Positions 34,271 to 44,700 of a stretch of DNA of 64,000 nt are shown piece by piece. The stretch is from Paguma larvata. Taxonomy: Eukaryota; Chordata; Mammalia; Carnivora; Viverridae. The stretch spans positions 82,761,132-82,825,131 of the forward strand of contig CM057829.1 of NCBI GenBank assembly GCA_030068075.1. Direction: 5' to 3'. A program made the translations under genes and the position numbers. Position 1 is the stretch's first letter. The number at the start of each line of letters is the position of its first letter. Under the pieces are notes generated by a model. It was not told the DNA's origin and did not search any database. It worked only from the letters and a program-made list of their open reading frames with translations.

Positions 34271-35499
34271 TGGTCATTTTCTTTATCTTATTTTCCATTT
34301 TTCAAAAAATTTACAAAAGTCCTCCAACTACTCCGGCAGCTTTCCTCAATAGTTATTCAGGCAATAATTCCTTACAAGTTGTATTAGCTGAAATCTGTGA
34401 ATCTTTTTCTCATATCAACTATTTAAATGATTATTTTCTATATATCTTTTATCCCCACAATTAGCTCCTGTGGTTATAACTATTTAAAAAAATTAAATCT
34501 CACAAGTTTTAATATAGTGCTCATTTATTCACGCCTTGATGAACACTGGATGATAAATATTTGGGTTTATACAACTTTGATAAGAATGTGTATGTTTGTA
34601 TGCATGCATTTTGAAAGAAAAGGTCTTTTTCATTTCCTGTAAAGAAGGAGTTGCAAATATATTCACTTCTCTTCTTTTATATTGAACTATAACATATTGA
34701 AGGCCTTCAGCAAGCTAAAAGATTCTCTAAGCAGCCCTTAAAACATGTCAATGAAATAATACAGGGTAATTATTTTGTGCTATTTTTAAAGATGGCACAT
34801 AGAGGTTAGGTAATTTTCTTGAAAGCAGAACATTTACATACTGTATTTTTAATTAAGCATCTTAAATTACTTGTCCAATTTACTCCTAAAATTTTTATGA
34901 ATGTACACGTGGTTCAAAAGCTAGCAACTCAATGATTCAGAAGGCAAAGAGCCAACAAGTTTGTGGTAAAATGAAAAAAAACACCAACAATCATTACCAT
35001 CTCTGTCTACTAAAATGGCCTAGTGATATCTAATTGTATTCATTATTTAGATGAACTGAGTAATGGAGGTTAATTATAATTCAGCACAGTATAAAGAAAA
35101 GTAAAATTTGGGTTAGTTAAAACAGTCTTTGGGAATCAAAATTCCATAGCAGATTAGTCTCTGAAAATCCAAACCGAACTAAATAGAAGTTAAATGCTAT
35201 ATTCTATTTGGTACATGGGTACTTACTAGGGGAGTGATAGCATTAATCTATGCCTTCCTCATAGGTAGGCATACAATGAGGCTCATATATGAGTGGTAGT
35301 TTTTCCAAAACAACAAAAATAAAATTTAGCAATTGACAAAATAATATAGAGTGTCTATAACGTGATTACTAAAGGTAAGACAGAAATTAATGAAGACAAG
35401 GAACTTAGTAGAGGACTGAGGTGATATGGTTTTTGTGTGTATGTTTCGTGCATACAGATACAGAGAGAAACTTTACTAGAAATCTACTTTTCAAGTCTT
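34271..35499. other. Unassigned AT-rich sequence
   Basis: No gene or repeat recognised. Two frames of about 70 codons (34252-34642, +) have no domain. Confidence 0.45.
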
Positions 35500-36091
35500 C
35501 CCATTCTGGACATTATTTCTTCACTGAATTTGTACATACCTTCCATAGTATACAGGTATTTAAATGAGGGCCATCATTTCCTTCCATCCCTGTATGCATA
35601 TGCTGCTTCTCATTTGTCCCTGGTCTAGCCTTAGTGACTTGTTTACCAACCAGAATGCAGGCCAAGTAACATTCCCTGGTTTTACAAGATCAGATCAAAA
35701 GAAGCCTTGCAGTTTCTATCTAGGCCTCTTGAATGCCTGCTTTTTGCATGTTTTCACTTGGAAACCAGTCCCTAGGCTGTAAGAAGTTACTGGAAGCCAC
35801 ATGGAGACACCATGTGTCACTCTCTGGTAGGCAGTAAAGGTGAACTCCTAGGAAACAGTTAGCATCACTGACAACAATATGAATGAGTCATCTTAGATAT
35901 CTAGCCCAGTAGAGTCTCCATATCACTCCAGCACCAGCTTCCAACTTACTGTCACCTCATGAGGAGTCTATAGTGACAATCAAATAGTTGAGACTAACCA
36001 ACTTACAAAACCAGGGGAAATCACAATAAATTGTTGTTCCAAACCATTGAGTTTGGGAGTACTTTTTTCACAGTAATAAATAACTAGAACA
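35500..36091 (+). repeat. 5' LTR, MLT1 type
   Basis: It contains 'aagccacatggagacacc', 'agtcatcttagatatctagc', 'tcacaataaattgttgttcc' and ends 'taataaataactagaaca'. The left boundary is uncertain by about 50 bp. Confidence 0.7.
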
Positions 36092-36095
36092 AAAA

Positions 36096-36113
36096 TTAGT
36101 ACCAGAAGTTAGC
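36096..36113 (+). other. Retroviral primer-binding site, tRNA-Leu-like
   Basis: The sequence ttagtaccagaagttagc lies five bases after the LTR end. It resembles the 'tggtaccagaagtggg' PBS of ERVL/MaLR elements, complementary to a leucine tRNA 3' end. Its position right behind the LTR is the main support. Confidence 0.65.
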
Positions 36114-37454
36114 AGCTGCCATCACAAAAACTTAAAACATTCTTTGTAACTAAAAGGCAAGCACAAATTGGAGGGATCTCAAGGAGATTATGGCAGTCTT
36201 GAAAAGAAAGAGGTAATTTTGTTAGAGGATTAATAAAAGTGACCCATTTTATGTAGCAGCAAAGAGTTTGCAACAGTATTGCTTGGGATTAGAAAGAAAA
36301 TAGAAAATACATATAATGAATTTTGATTAAGATTTCTAACACTATAAAAATTCAATTGCTTTTTGAAAGCCATATATGATTAAGTACATATAGAGAAGGG
36401 GTAAAAAATTAATTGTTCAGTTTCAGGAAGAATTTTGAAGAAATATAACAGCTTGGAAATTCTGGTTCAAACCTAAACAGTATCTCATTTTTGGACTTTC
36501 ATGAGGACAAAAAAGCTCAGGGAAAAGATCAAATACAAGATGTTGCCAGTAAAATGAGGCTACAAGGTAACAATGTTCAGACTGAGGGTGTGGTTATATG
36601 ACCTTTTGTTAAGATCTCAGAAGTATTTAAGGCAGTGTTTTGTGTACCATCTCAGCTAGATAAAAAGACTTCTAAGAATCTTAAGAGTGTACTTCCTAGA
36701 CATTTCCAGCTGGGAAGTCTAATAATGATGTATCTTTTAGATTCTCTCTCTAGGCAAAAAGATTTCTAAAATCTTAATTACATCATGCCATAGCACCATG
36801 ACTCTCAGTCCTCAAAGAAATTATTGACTATGCCTTCAGTAAAGTAAATCAAATTTCAATAAGATTTATTAGAAATATCTAACATCTTAGGAATATTGGA
36901 TTAACAAAAATGCCATGTCTCAGAGTGAAAAAAGGCAAAGGTAGTTCAAAATGAAAGCCTTTCAGGGCCTTCCACCTTCTGTGGGCAGAAAGCAAGAGAA
37001 GAGGTATTTAGCTGCACACATAGTTTCATGGATGACTTAGATTTCAAAACCAAGAGTCCAGAGGATAGAGTCAAGCGTTATGGAGAATCATTCCTAGGGA
37101 GATTTTAAGCTAATGAGGTAACTGATAATACGTATAGAAGTGGATCTCAAATTTCTCGGCACTGGTGGTAGCTATGTACTATCTCTTCTTTCTCTCACTT
37201 TTGAAATGGAAGGTCTATTGCAATTATCTTACCCTTACATTACCATTTTATTTTGAGTTTGGAAGCAGAGGTGGAAAGAGGCAAGGAAGTTATCTTTCTA
37301 AATCACAGATATCAGACTGAGACGAGTCATAGCTGAAGACTTGGTCTCAAACCCAATTTAGATGCTGAAACCCTGGATTTAGAACCAGTAATGTAATGAG
37401 ATGAGTTTTTAGTTCTTGGTTGGAATATAAGTGGATGTTGAGTGGAAGGAACAC

Positions 37455-37977
37455 AAATTATGGTTTCCACAGTTGTAGTCTGTGGAGAATGGTTTCAAAG
37501 ATGCTCGTCATCAATTCCTTTCCCTGGTATCTATGTCTACTCCTCTCATATCAAGAGGTCAATTACTTCTCCTTATAAACATGAATTGGATTTAGTGAAT
37601 TATTTGACTAATATAATATGGTGAATATGACAATCTGAGGCTAAGTTTTGGACTTGTGGTCCACTTGGATAACCTTAAAAAGCTGATTCTTAAAATTCAC
37701 CTTAGAAAGCACCCACCACAGTATAAGAAGCATAAGCCACAAGTGTAGTAACTCCCTGAAAAATATTATCTGAGTTTTAGTTGAGATAATCATAATCAAT
37801 GATCAGCCATGGGAATCATGGTGACTCCAGTCACAGCTACTTCGAGATGGCAACTACAAGGAAGACCTCAAGTAAGGACTATCAAGGTGAGCCTGTCAAC
37901 AGAGAGAACTTCGAAAGATACTAAAAATTAGACTTAAACCAGTGTTATTCTGTCTGCAGCAGTAGATAATGGACACA
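37455..37977 (+). repeat. 3' LTR, MLT1 type
   Basis: The start is approximate. Inside, 'caattcctttccctggtatc' parallels 'catttccttccatccctgta' in the 5' LTR. The end 'tctgcagcagtagataatgg' then 'acac' is a normal MLT1 terminus. Confidence 0.6.
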
Positions 37978-38859
37978 TCATCATTGTAACAAGTTGGGAG
38001 CAGGAGTAGAGACTAGAGAGAGCTTATCCATAATGACAGCGTGTAGGAAATTATTGCCGGAGATTGGGGACAGGCACTTCTGTGGATCCTTCTGTATATG
38101 AAACAAAACTTTAAGTTGCTTGCTGAGAGACAGAAAACACTCTTATCCACAAAGTAAAAATGGAGTGATAAGCAGTAGCACAGACGAATAAGGTAAAGCT
38201 CTGCCCTCTTTCCAGAGTTCTCTACGATGAAACACTAGCCTCTGGGGAGAAGGAAAATGTTCTTTGGCCTCATATGAACACCAGAAGGTTTCTTAATGCT
38301 AGAGTAGAGGTAGGAAATTGCCCTAATTCCAACTACAGACACAAGGTTGAGTTAGGCTACTGTGGGGAAATGCTAAACAATCCCATCCAAGGTCCAGGTC
38401 CATATGGTCTCTCTAAGACTAAAGTGAGATCAGAATAACATAGAACCTGCCCACCTCAAAAACAAAACAGAACAAAAAAGATAAAGTAAAATAAAATAAA
38501 AACAACAACAACAAAAACAAAGTTAGCACATATTAACAAGCAGTATCAGTCAACGATTGAAGAAAGAACAAGAATGTGGAGAGACACCTTTTCTGTGATA
38601 TGGGCATGTGTTGAAAGCTGAAGGTGAAACATGAATACTCTAAAAAAAATTGTCGCCCCCAATATGCTCTCCCATACATGTAACACAATGGCAGTTGACA
38701 ACTAGAGGAACTAAAGCTTGTGATATACTAACATTAATTATAGAAACAACAGAACTGAAACTCAGTTCAGTTTCTCATTAGACTGAGTCAACGCCCACTC
38801 TAATGGCATGAAGGAAGAAGGTAAATGCTCATATTTAGGTTAAACACTACTTACGTCAC
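37978..38859. other. Unassigned, with an A-rich tract
   Basis: An AAAAC/AACA-rich tract lies at about 38458-38520. Nothing else is recognised. Confidence 0.45.
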
Positions 38860-39317
38860 TCTATAGAGCTAAAGACAATGTCTATAATTCAATGAAAAAT
38901 TACAAGACACACAGAAAAAGTAAGAAAAGATACTATTGTCAAGTGACAGGTAATCAATAGGATCAGAATCAGACATGACTCAGATGTTAGAACCCAGAGA
39001 TGATTAAGATGTTGGAGATTTAAAAGAATTATGATTAGAATGTTAAATAATCTAGTGGAAAAGATGGAAAACATGTATGAGTAGGTAAGGAATGTCGCAG
39101 AGAAATGGAAAATATAAGGAGCCTAATGGAAGTGCTAGAAAAAAAAAAAAAACAGAGTCTCAGATAAAAATTCTGAGTGCATCAGTAGACTTGACATAGT
39201 TGAAGAAAGAATTAATGAACTTGCAGATAGTTAAGTAGCAATAACCAAAACTAAATACAAAAGGTAAATAAATAAAGCAGAAAGTCCAAAATCTGCAGGA
39301 CAATACCAGATACCCTA

Positions 39318-39352
39318 ACATATATATATATATCGACTTTATATATATAATT
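39318..39352. repeat. TA-rich microsatellite patch
   Basis: Two short (TA)n runs separated by 'cgactt' inside the L1 relic. Confidence 0.85.
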
Positions 39353-39779
39353 TGGCTTTATAGAAAGAGAAGATATAGAGTGATGCAGATAAAAATATGT
39401 AAAGCAATAATGACCAAGGATTTTCCAAACATGATAAAATACATCACATCACAAACCCAAAAAGCTCAGAGAACACTATAAAGGATAAATAGAACAACAA
39501 TAACTACCACAGCACTACAACAAAAAGAAACATCTAGACACATTAGGGTAAAGAGCAAAGGTGCAGAGAATATTTTGAAGAAGCCAAAAAAAAAAAAATA
39601 ACATAACAGAGATGGGTAGTGGGGATGTTAAGAATCATAGCAGACCTCTTCAAAAACTACATAAGCTGGATGACAACCAAGTGACATTTTAGCAGTACTG
39701 AAAGAAGTATCAACCTGGAATTTTAGATCCAGTTGAAAGATTTTCAAAAATGAAAACAAATTAATGATTTGTTTTAAAT

Positions 39780-39974
39780 TTATTTATTTACTTTGAGAGA
39801 GAGAGAGGATGAGATGGGGAGGGGTATAGAGAGAACGAGAGAAAGAATCTCAAGCAGGCTCCATGCTGTCAGTATAGAGCCTGATGCAGGGTTCCATCTC
39901 CTGAATTGTGGGATCATCACCTGAGCTGAGATCAAGAGTCAGACGCTTAAATAATTGAGCCTCCCAGGCACCCC
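39780..39974 (-). mobile_element. CAN-SINE, reversed, older type
   Basis: T-rich start 'tatttatttactttgagag', then 'ctcaagcaggctccatgctg', and the reversed head 'attgagcctcccaggcacccc'-like at the right end. It interrupts the L1/HAL1 ORF1 relic. Its B-box region is poorly preserved. Confidence 0.88.
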
Positions 39975-39996
39975 AGAGAAAATATTTTTTTAAAAA

Positions 39997-40108
39997 GAAG
40001 GAGGAGAGGAGGAGGAGGGAGGAGGGATGGAGGAGAGGAGGAGGATGATGAGAGGAGAGGAGAAGGAGGAGGAGGAGGAGAGAGACAGAGAGAGAGTGGG
40101 AGAGAGAA
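39997..40108. repeat. (GGA)n/GA purine tract
   Basis: GGA and GAGGA units followed by GA repeats leave about 110 bp almost entirely purine on the top strand. Confidence 0.92.
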
Positions 40109-40235
40109 ATCTTTTCTAGCAGGCCAATACTACAAGGAATGCTTTAAATGTAGATGAAATATGGTACCAGAAAGAACTTCTTTCTACAGAAAGAAATGAA
40201 GGGCTCCAGAAAGAGTAAAAAGGAAGGTATATACG

Positions 40236-41644
40236 TACCACTATGTGTCACTTCCTACCATGCTAGATCCTTTGTCTTTATCTCTCTCTTCTCTTTCTAC
40301 AACACTGATTTACATGGTGGAGGAAGATGTGCCTGCATAAATTCTTATTTTCTTCCCAATTCACATGAAAATAACCAGTTCTAGAGCTGTCCTAAGTAGT
40401 CCTTATTTGGATTCTTGTAAAAGACTAGTTCCAGGTGGAGAATCAGCCACATTCAATACAACAGGTAACCAGTTTGATATTATATCTTAAAAAGGCTTTC
40501 TTCCTTTCTCCCTCTACTCTCTCTTTCATTATTTATGAAAATGGAAACTGTCCTTCTTAATGGATTAATAGTATATGTTTTTACTAACCTTTGCTTTCTG
40601 TGGAGCTTGGGACCGACATAGGGCAGCTACCAGATTTGTTAACTAAACTGATTGCAGAGCGATATGCAGCTGTACACCTTGAGGTGTACAGACCTATGCA
40701 GACCCAGGCCTTTCCCATGTTTCTGCTCCACCATCATCATGCTAACTTTCCATTTGGTTGCAAGAATCCGTGGGTTTCAATCTCATGATAACGTCTCAGA
40801 TCAGAAAGAGCTTTTATCAGAGTGAAAAACCTTTCCCAAAGGACATCCAACAGAGTTCTCTTCTGGAAACATTGGCCAGAGCCCTGCTGCATGCCAGCCC
40901 TAAAATAATCACTGCAAATGGAATGAGACTACCATGACCCACTTAGACAAACAACGATTTGTTCTTGGGCCAAAGGACAATGACTATCTCCCATGAAACA
41001 TGTGAAGAATATGGGTATAATCTAAAGACAATTGGAGTTTGGTAAGGAAGGAGGAATATGCCTTGTGTAAAGTTTAATCAGGCAATTGCTTCCCTTACCC
41101 AACACTTTGTCTGAGAGTTACTTCAAACTCTCAAATTGAATATTGACAAAGACTCAAGCATAGAAAAAACAAGCAGGGCTTTTCCAGATTAGAGAGCATG
41201 GCTGACTGAGTATGTAATACAAAAGCTATCCATCCACTAAGTAAGCATTCAAGTCACTGGGATTTTGCAGTGTGTGTCGGGGAGGAGCAACGTTTCTTTG
41301 GTAATAACAACATGTCTTAAAGTGAACACTTAGTAAAGGCTGATGATATGTGACCTAAAAGGGATGATGACCAAACCAGGACAGAATAGAATGGTACATG
41401 AATAATGTGGAAGGCAAGTAATAGGATTAAGCTAAAGCTGCAAAATAAAACAAGAAGAATTCAGACCAAATCAAGACCACTTCATCCAGTTTTTACCACT
41501 TCTTTGGGAGTAGAAATGGATATTAGCACCATGAAGAAACTTAAAAAAAAAAATAAAGGTTCATGTAGAAACTTAAGAATTGTTGAATCTTATTATGTCC
41601 AGGTTAGTTCTATACTCAATATAATCCTATTTACTAGTAGCTTC
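40236..41644. other. Unassigned, with a 9-bp-stem hairpin
   Basis: The only structure seen is CTGTACACC (40670-40678) and GGTGTACAG (40683-40691) around a four-base loop. No gene or dispersed repeat recognised. Confidence 0.45.
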
Positions 41645-41719
41645 CCTCTCTCTCTCTCTCTCTCTCTGCTCTCATTCTCATACACACACACACACACATG
41701 CACACACATACACACACAA
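41645..41719. repeat. Compound (TC)n / (CA)n microsatellite
   Basis: About 11 TC units (41645-41667) are followed by CA units with ATG and ATA interruptions (41681-41719). Confidence 0.93.
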
Positions 41720-44700
41720 TTTTTATAAAATCTGGACTTACATCTGGTAGAAGTTAGGAATGAGTGGAAATTATACTTGTATTAAAACTTGCCGCACCCA
41801 TACAAAATTTTGCATTAACAAGCTATAGATTGTATTTTTGTGTTCGCACATTACTACAGCACGCTCCATTTCCACAATGGCCACTACAGTTTCATAGTAT
41901 TCTGTATTTGGCTGTGTGGGTATATGCACTGTGCTACCCATAAGCATGCCTTTAAGAACTGCTTATGGTCTATTTATTTCTCTGTCAAGACTCTTATTTT
42001 TTCTCTTCCATTGACCAAAATTTCTCACTTTTTAATTTCCATTAAGCTTCTATTCATATGCATTGTTCACTTATCTTTCTTACTTCAGTTGTTTTTAAAT
42101 TTGACAGGCTAAAAACCCATTACAGAATTGAAGTTAATACCTCAGAAAAGGGCATGACTTTAGAATTCATACTTTTATTACAGTAATATCTTATGCTTTA
42201 ATGCATCTAAATATACAAGCAGCTTATTCTTAAATGGAAATAACTTTTAAAAGGGTACAATAACCAAAGCTTTGAATTCTCTCGATATTAAATGACAAAA
42301 AGTAATTAACATAATATTATCATTCTTCCAAAAGCTTTTATGCAATTCCTTGCTGTTATTTATTTTCTCCACAAAAATGTATACTTTGGGTATTTAATTA
42401 TAGCATTTCTATAGATTTTACTTAAGTAAGAGTCACCAGTTAACTATATCTGAGTTTAAGGCTACAGTATTGAATCTCACTTGAATCATTTAAAAAGGGA
42501 ATTTATATTAATAACCTCAAAATTATTATTAATCACCGTTATATATTTTCCTTCTGTCTGTTGCATGTTTTTCTTAACAATGATTTTATTCTATACAATC
42601 AACAATTCATATGTCTGCCCCTACCATTAAAATACATACCTAGGAGAAAATCTGATATACAAGGGTCCTGAGTCTCATGTTTAAAGAGTTGTAAATAAGA
42701 CAGTTTAGTACACCGACCTGTCTATTGGGGGCTGTGTAGTATAACTAATATATCTACAGCAAAAGCTTTGCTCTTTTAAGAAAACGAAAGCAAGTCCTCC
42801 TTCAGCCTGATGGCTAAGGCAGCTTGATTAGCTGTGTGTAACTAGGTGGCAAAGCGAAGGCCTCTTATTCCTTTTGTCTGCTCCTGTTGATATTCTGTCT
42901 TTTAACGTCTTAAATTTCCAAGAGTTTTCCTCTCTGCAGTGTATACATTTTGCTTCCCTTCTATTTTCTGTTTTTCACATATTTGCATAATTTTTCCTTG
43001 ACTCTTAATCTCTTCTAGCCCTTCCACAGTGCATGATAGGTGCTTCAACAGAAGGAAGTCTATCCATATCAACATGTACAGGAAACGATGGCCAGGATGG
43101 ACAGAGTCTGGGTGAATTGACTCGACATCCATACTAACTCATCCCATGATATATTTCAGGTGTTTTTTCAAACCATCACGTTTTGCTTCTTGAAGGCAAA
43201 AAAAAAAAAAAAAACAAGTTTTAATAATGAAGGGTCTACATTCTTTATTGGAAAAAATGTCTCTTTGGTAGAATTCTATAGGAATGTTTTGCTGCCTAAA
43301 ATTTCAAGATTTTCTAGTAGAACATCAGCTGTACAAGTATTGCTAATATTTTCCAATGATAGTAAATATCTTCAATTATGTTAAAATTTATTAAGTAAAT
43401 TACTTTCTCTCAATGAGATATTTATAGCTGAAAATAATATAAAATAATGACGCTAAGGTACATATATATGTGTAATTAATTTTTAATTCAGATATAATCT
43501 CATAAGTTTTATAAATATTCAATTTTTAAAATACAGGTAGGAGTGAGATTTAGCTGTTTGTGGCTCTCATCTTGGAACGTGAGTAATATGTTTATTGAAT
43601 TTGTATCAGTATTATATCAAATTAGCAATCCATCTTGGGAGTATATATTTATGTACATGTTTACATATGAACAAGAACATACCGGCACATAATTTGTACA
43701 CGACTAAGCGTCCTCACTGTCTAACTTACCTAAACTAAGATAAAAGAAAAATAGAAGTCCTTTCAGTTCAATAAGTTCAAATCCATCTGGTGGCAAAGTG
43801 AATTGGCAATCAGTGAATTAAGAGGAAGAGACTATATTCCAGTGCACTGAGCCAAGGCATTATTTTATTATTTCTTTAAATGTAAGGGCTGAATAACTTA
43901 TTTCATTAAAAAAAATGATAGTGCAGTAAGTTTAGATTCGCTATTTGCATATTACTTCTGCATCTACGAATTAACATTTGATGTACTCTCTTTTGTCAAT
44001 TTGCGCATATGCACAGACAGATTTTCATTAGATCTACGCAAGCTGCTGCCTGAGATCTTAAAGTCAAAGAATAGACCCTTCTCCAATGGTCTAGAAGAAA
44101 TCTTCAAGATTAATAAATGTTAGTTGAGCCCTCTGGATTTAAGAATTAAAGATGAAAGAAGAGAAAGATAAGAAAAGAAAAGAAATGTGTTTTCGGTCAG
44201 GCTCTCCTGTGAGGAGCTTACTCGTAAAGTCACTACATGTGAATCAACTTAAAATATGAAAACGTTCCTCAGGGAGCCGCGGTTACTTTCCAAAAGGACT
44301 TGTTTGAAAACAAAAGGGAATAGAAAGGCAGTGTTATCACTGCTAAAAGGTAAACACTTAAAAAATACGTTGTTTCAGTGGAAAATTAGTAATTTCCATA
44401 GGCTCTGGTCTAGCCCCTGCTTGAAGAGCCAGCTGTTTCTTAAAGAAAATTCCCTTGCCCGCCCTGAGAGCCCCCTGCAGAAACTGGGCAAACTGCCCTG
44501 GCTGAGTGCTCGCCGTGTGCGGCGAAGGTGACTGTAAAGGCGCCGTTTTCCTGCTTATCTGTGAATAATAGGTCTCTTCGAGCATATTTCTTATAGGATA
44601 TGTGCCTACTTAACTGCGTTAAGCACCGGATAGGAAAGATTAAAATAGCTAGTCTTCCAGATTAAAAAATAAAGCATCTACAGTTGCTGCTCTGAGCCCT

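Larger units (their letters stand above)
35500..37977 (+). mobile_element. Decayed ERVL-MaLR (MLT1-type) provirus
   Basis: This is an old endogenous retrovirus-like element with a 5' LTR (about 35500-36091), a primer-binding site, an internal region (about 36113-37450) and a 3' LTR (about 37455-37977). The two LTRs align by eye. For example, 'agtgacttgtttaccaacca' (35633 on) pairs with 'agtgaattatttgactaata' (37594 on), and both end in a poly-purine-like 'agtaataaataac' / 'agtagataatgg' motif. MaLR internal regions do not encode a full retroviral set, and no open frame longer than about 60 codons survives. It is broken throughout. Confidence 0.7.
38860..40235 (+). mobile_element. L1/HAL1 ORF1-region relic
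   Basis: The nucleotide order follows L1M/HAL1 ORF1: 'gagaaatggaaaatataagg', 'gttgaagaaagaattaatga', 'tctgcaggacaataccagat', 'aggattttccaaacatgata', 'acccaaaaagctcagagaac', 'gcagacctcttcaaaaacta' and 'caacctggaattttagatcc'. After the SINE and GGA tract it resumes with 'ggccaatactacaaggaatg' and 'gatgaaatatggtaccagaa'. ORF1 encodes an RNA-binding chaperone in live L1s. Here every frame is broken, and no 3' tail or ORF2 is visible, which is why HAL1 is possible. Confidence 0.7.
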
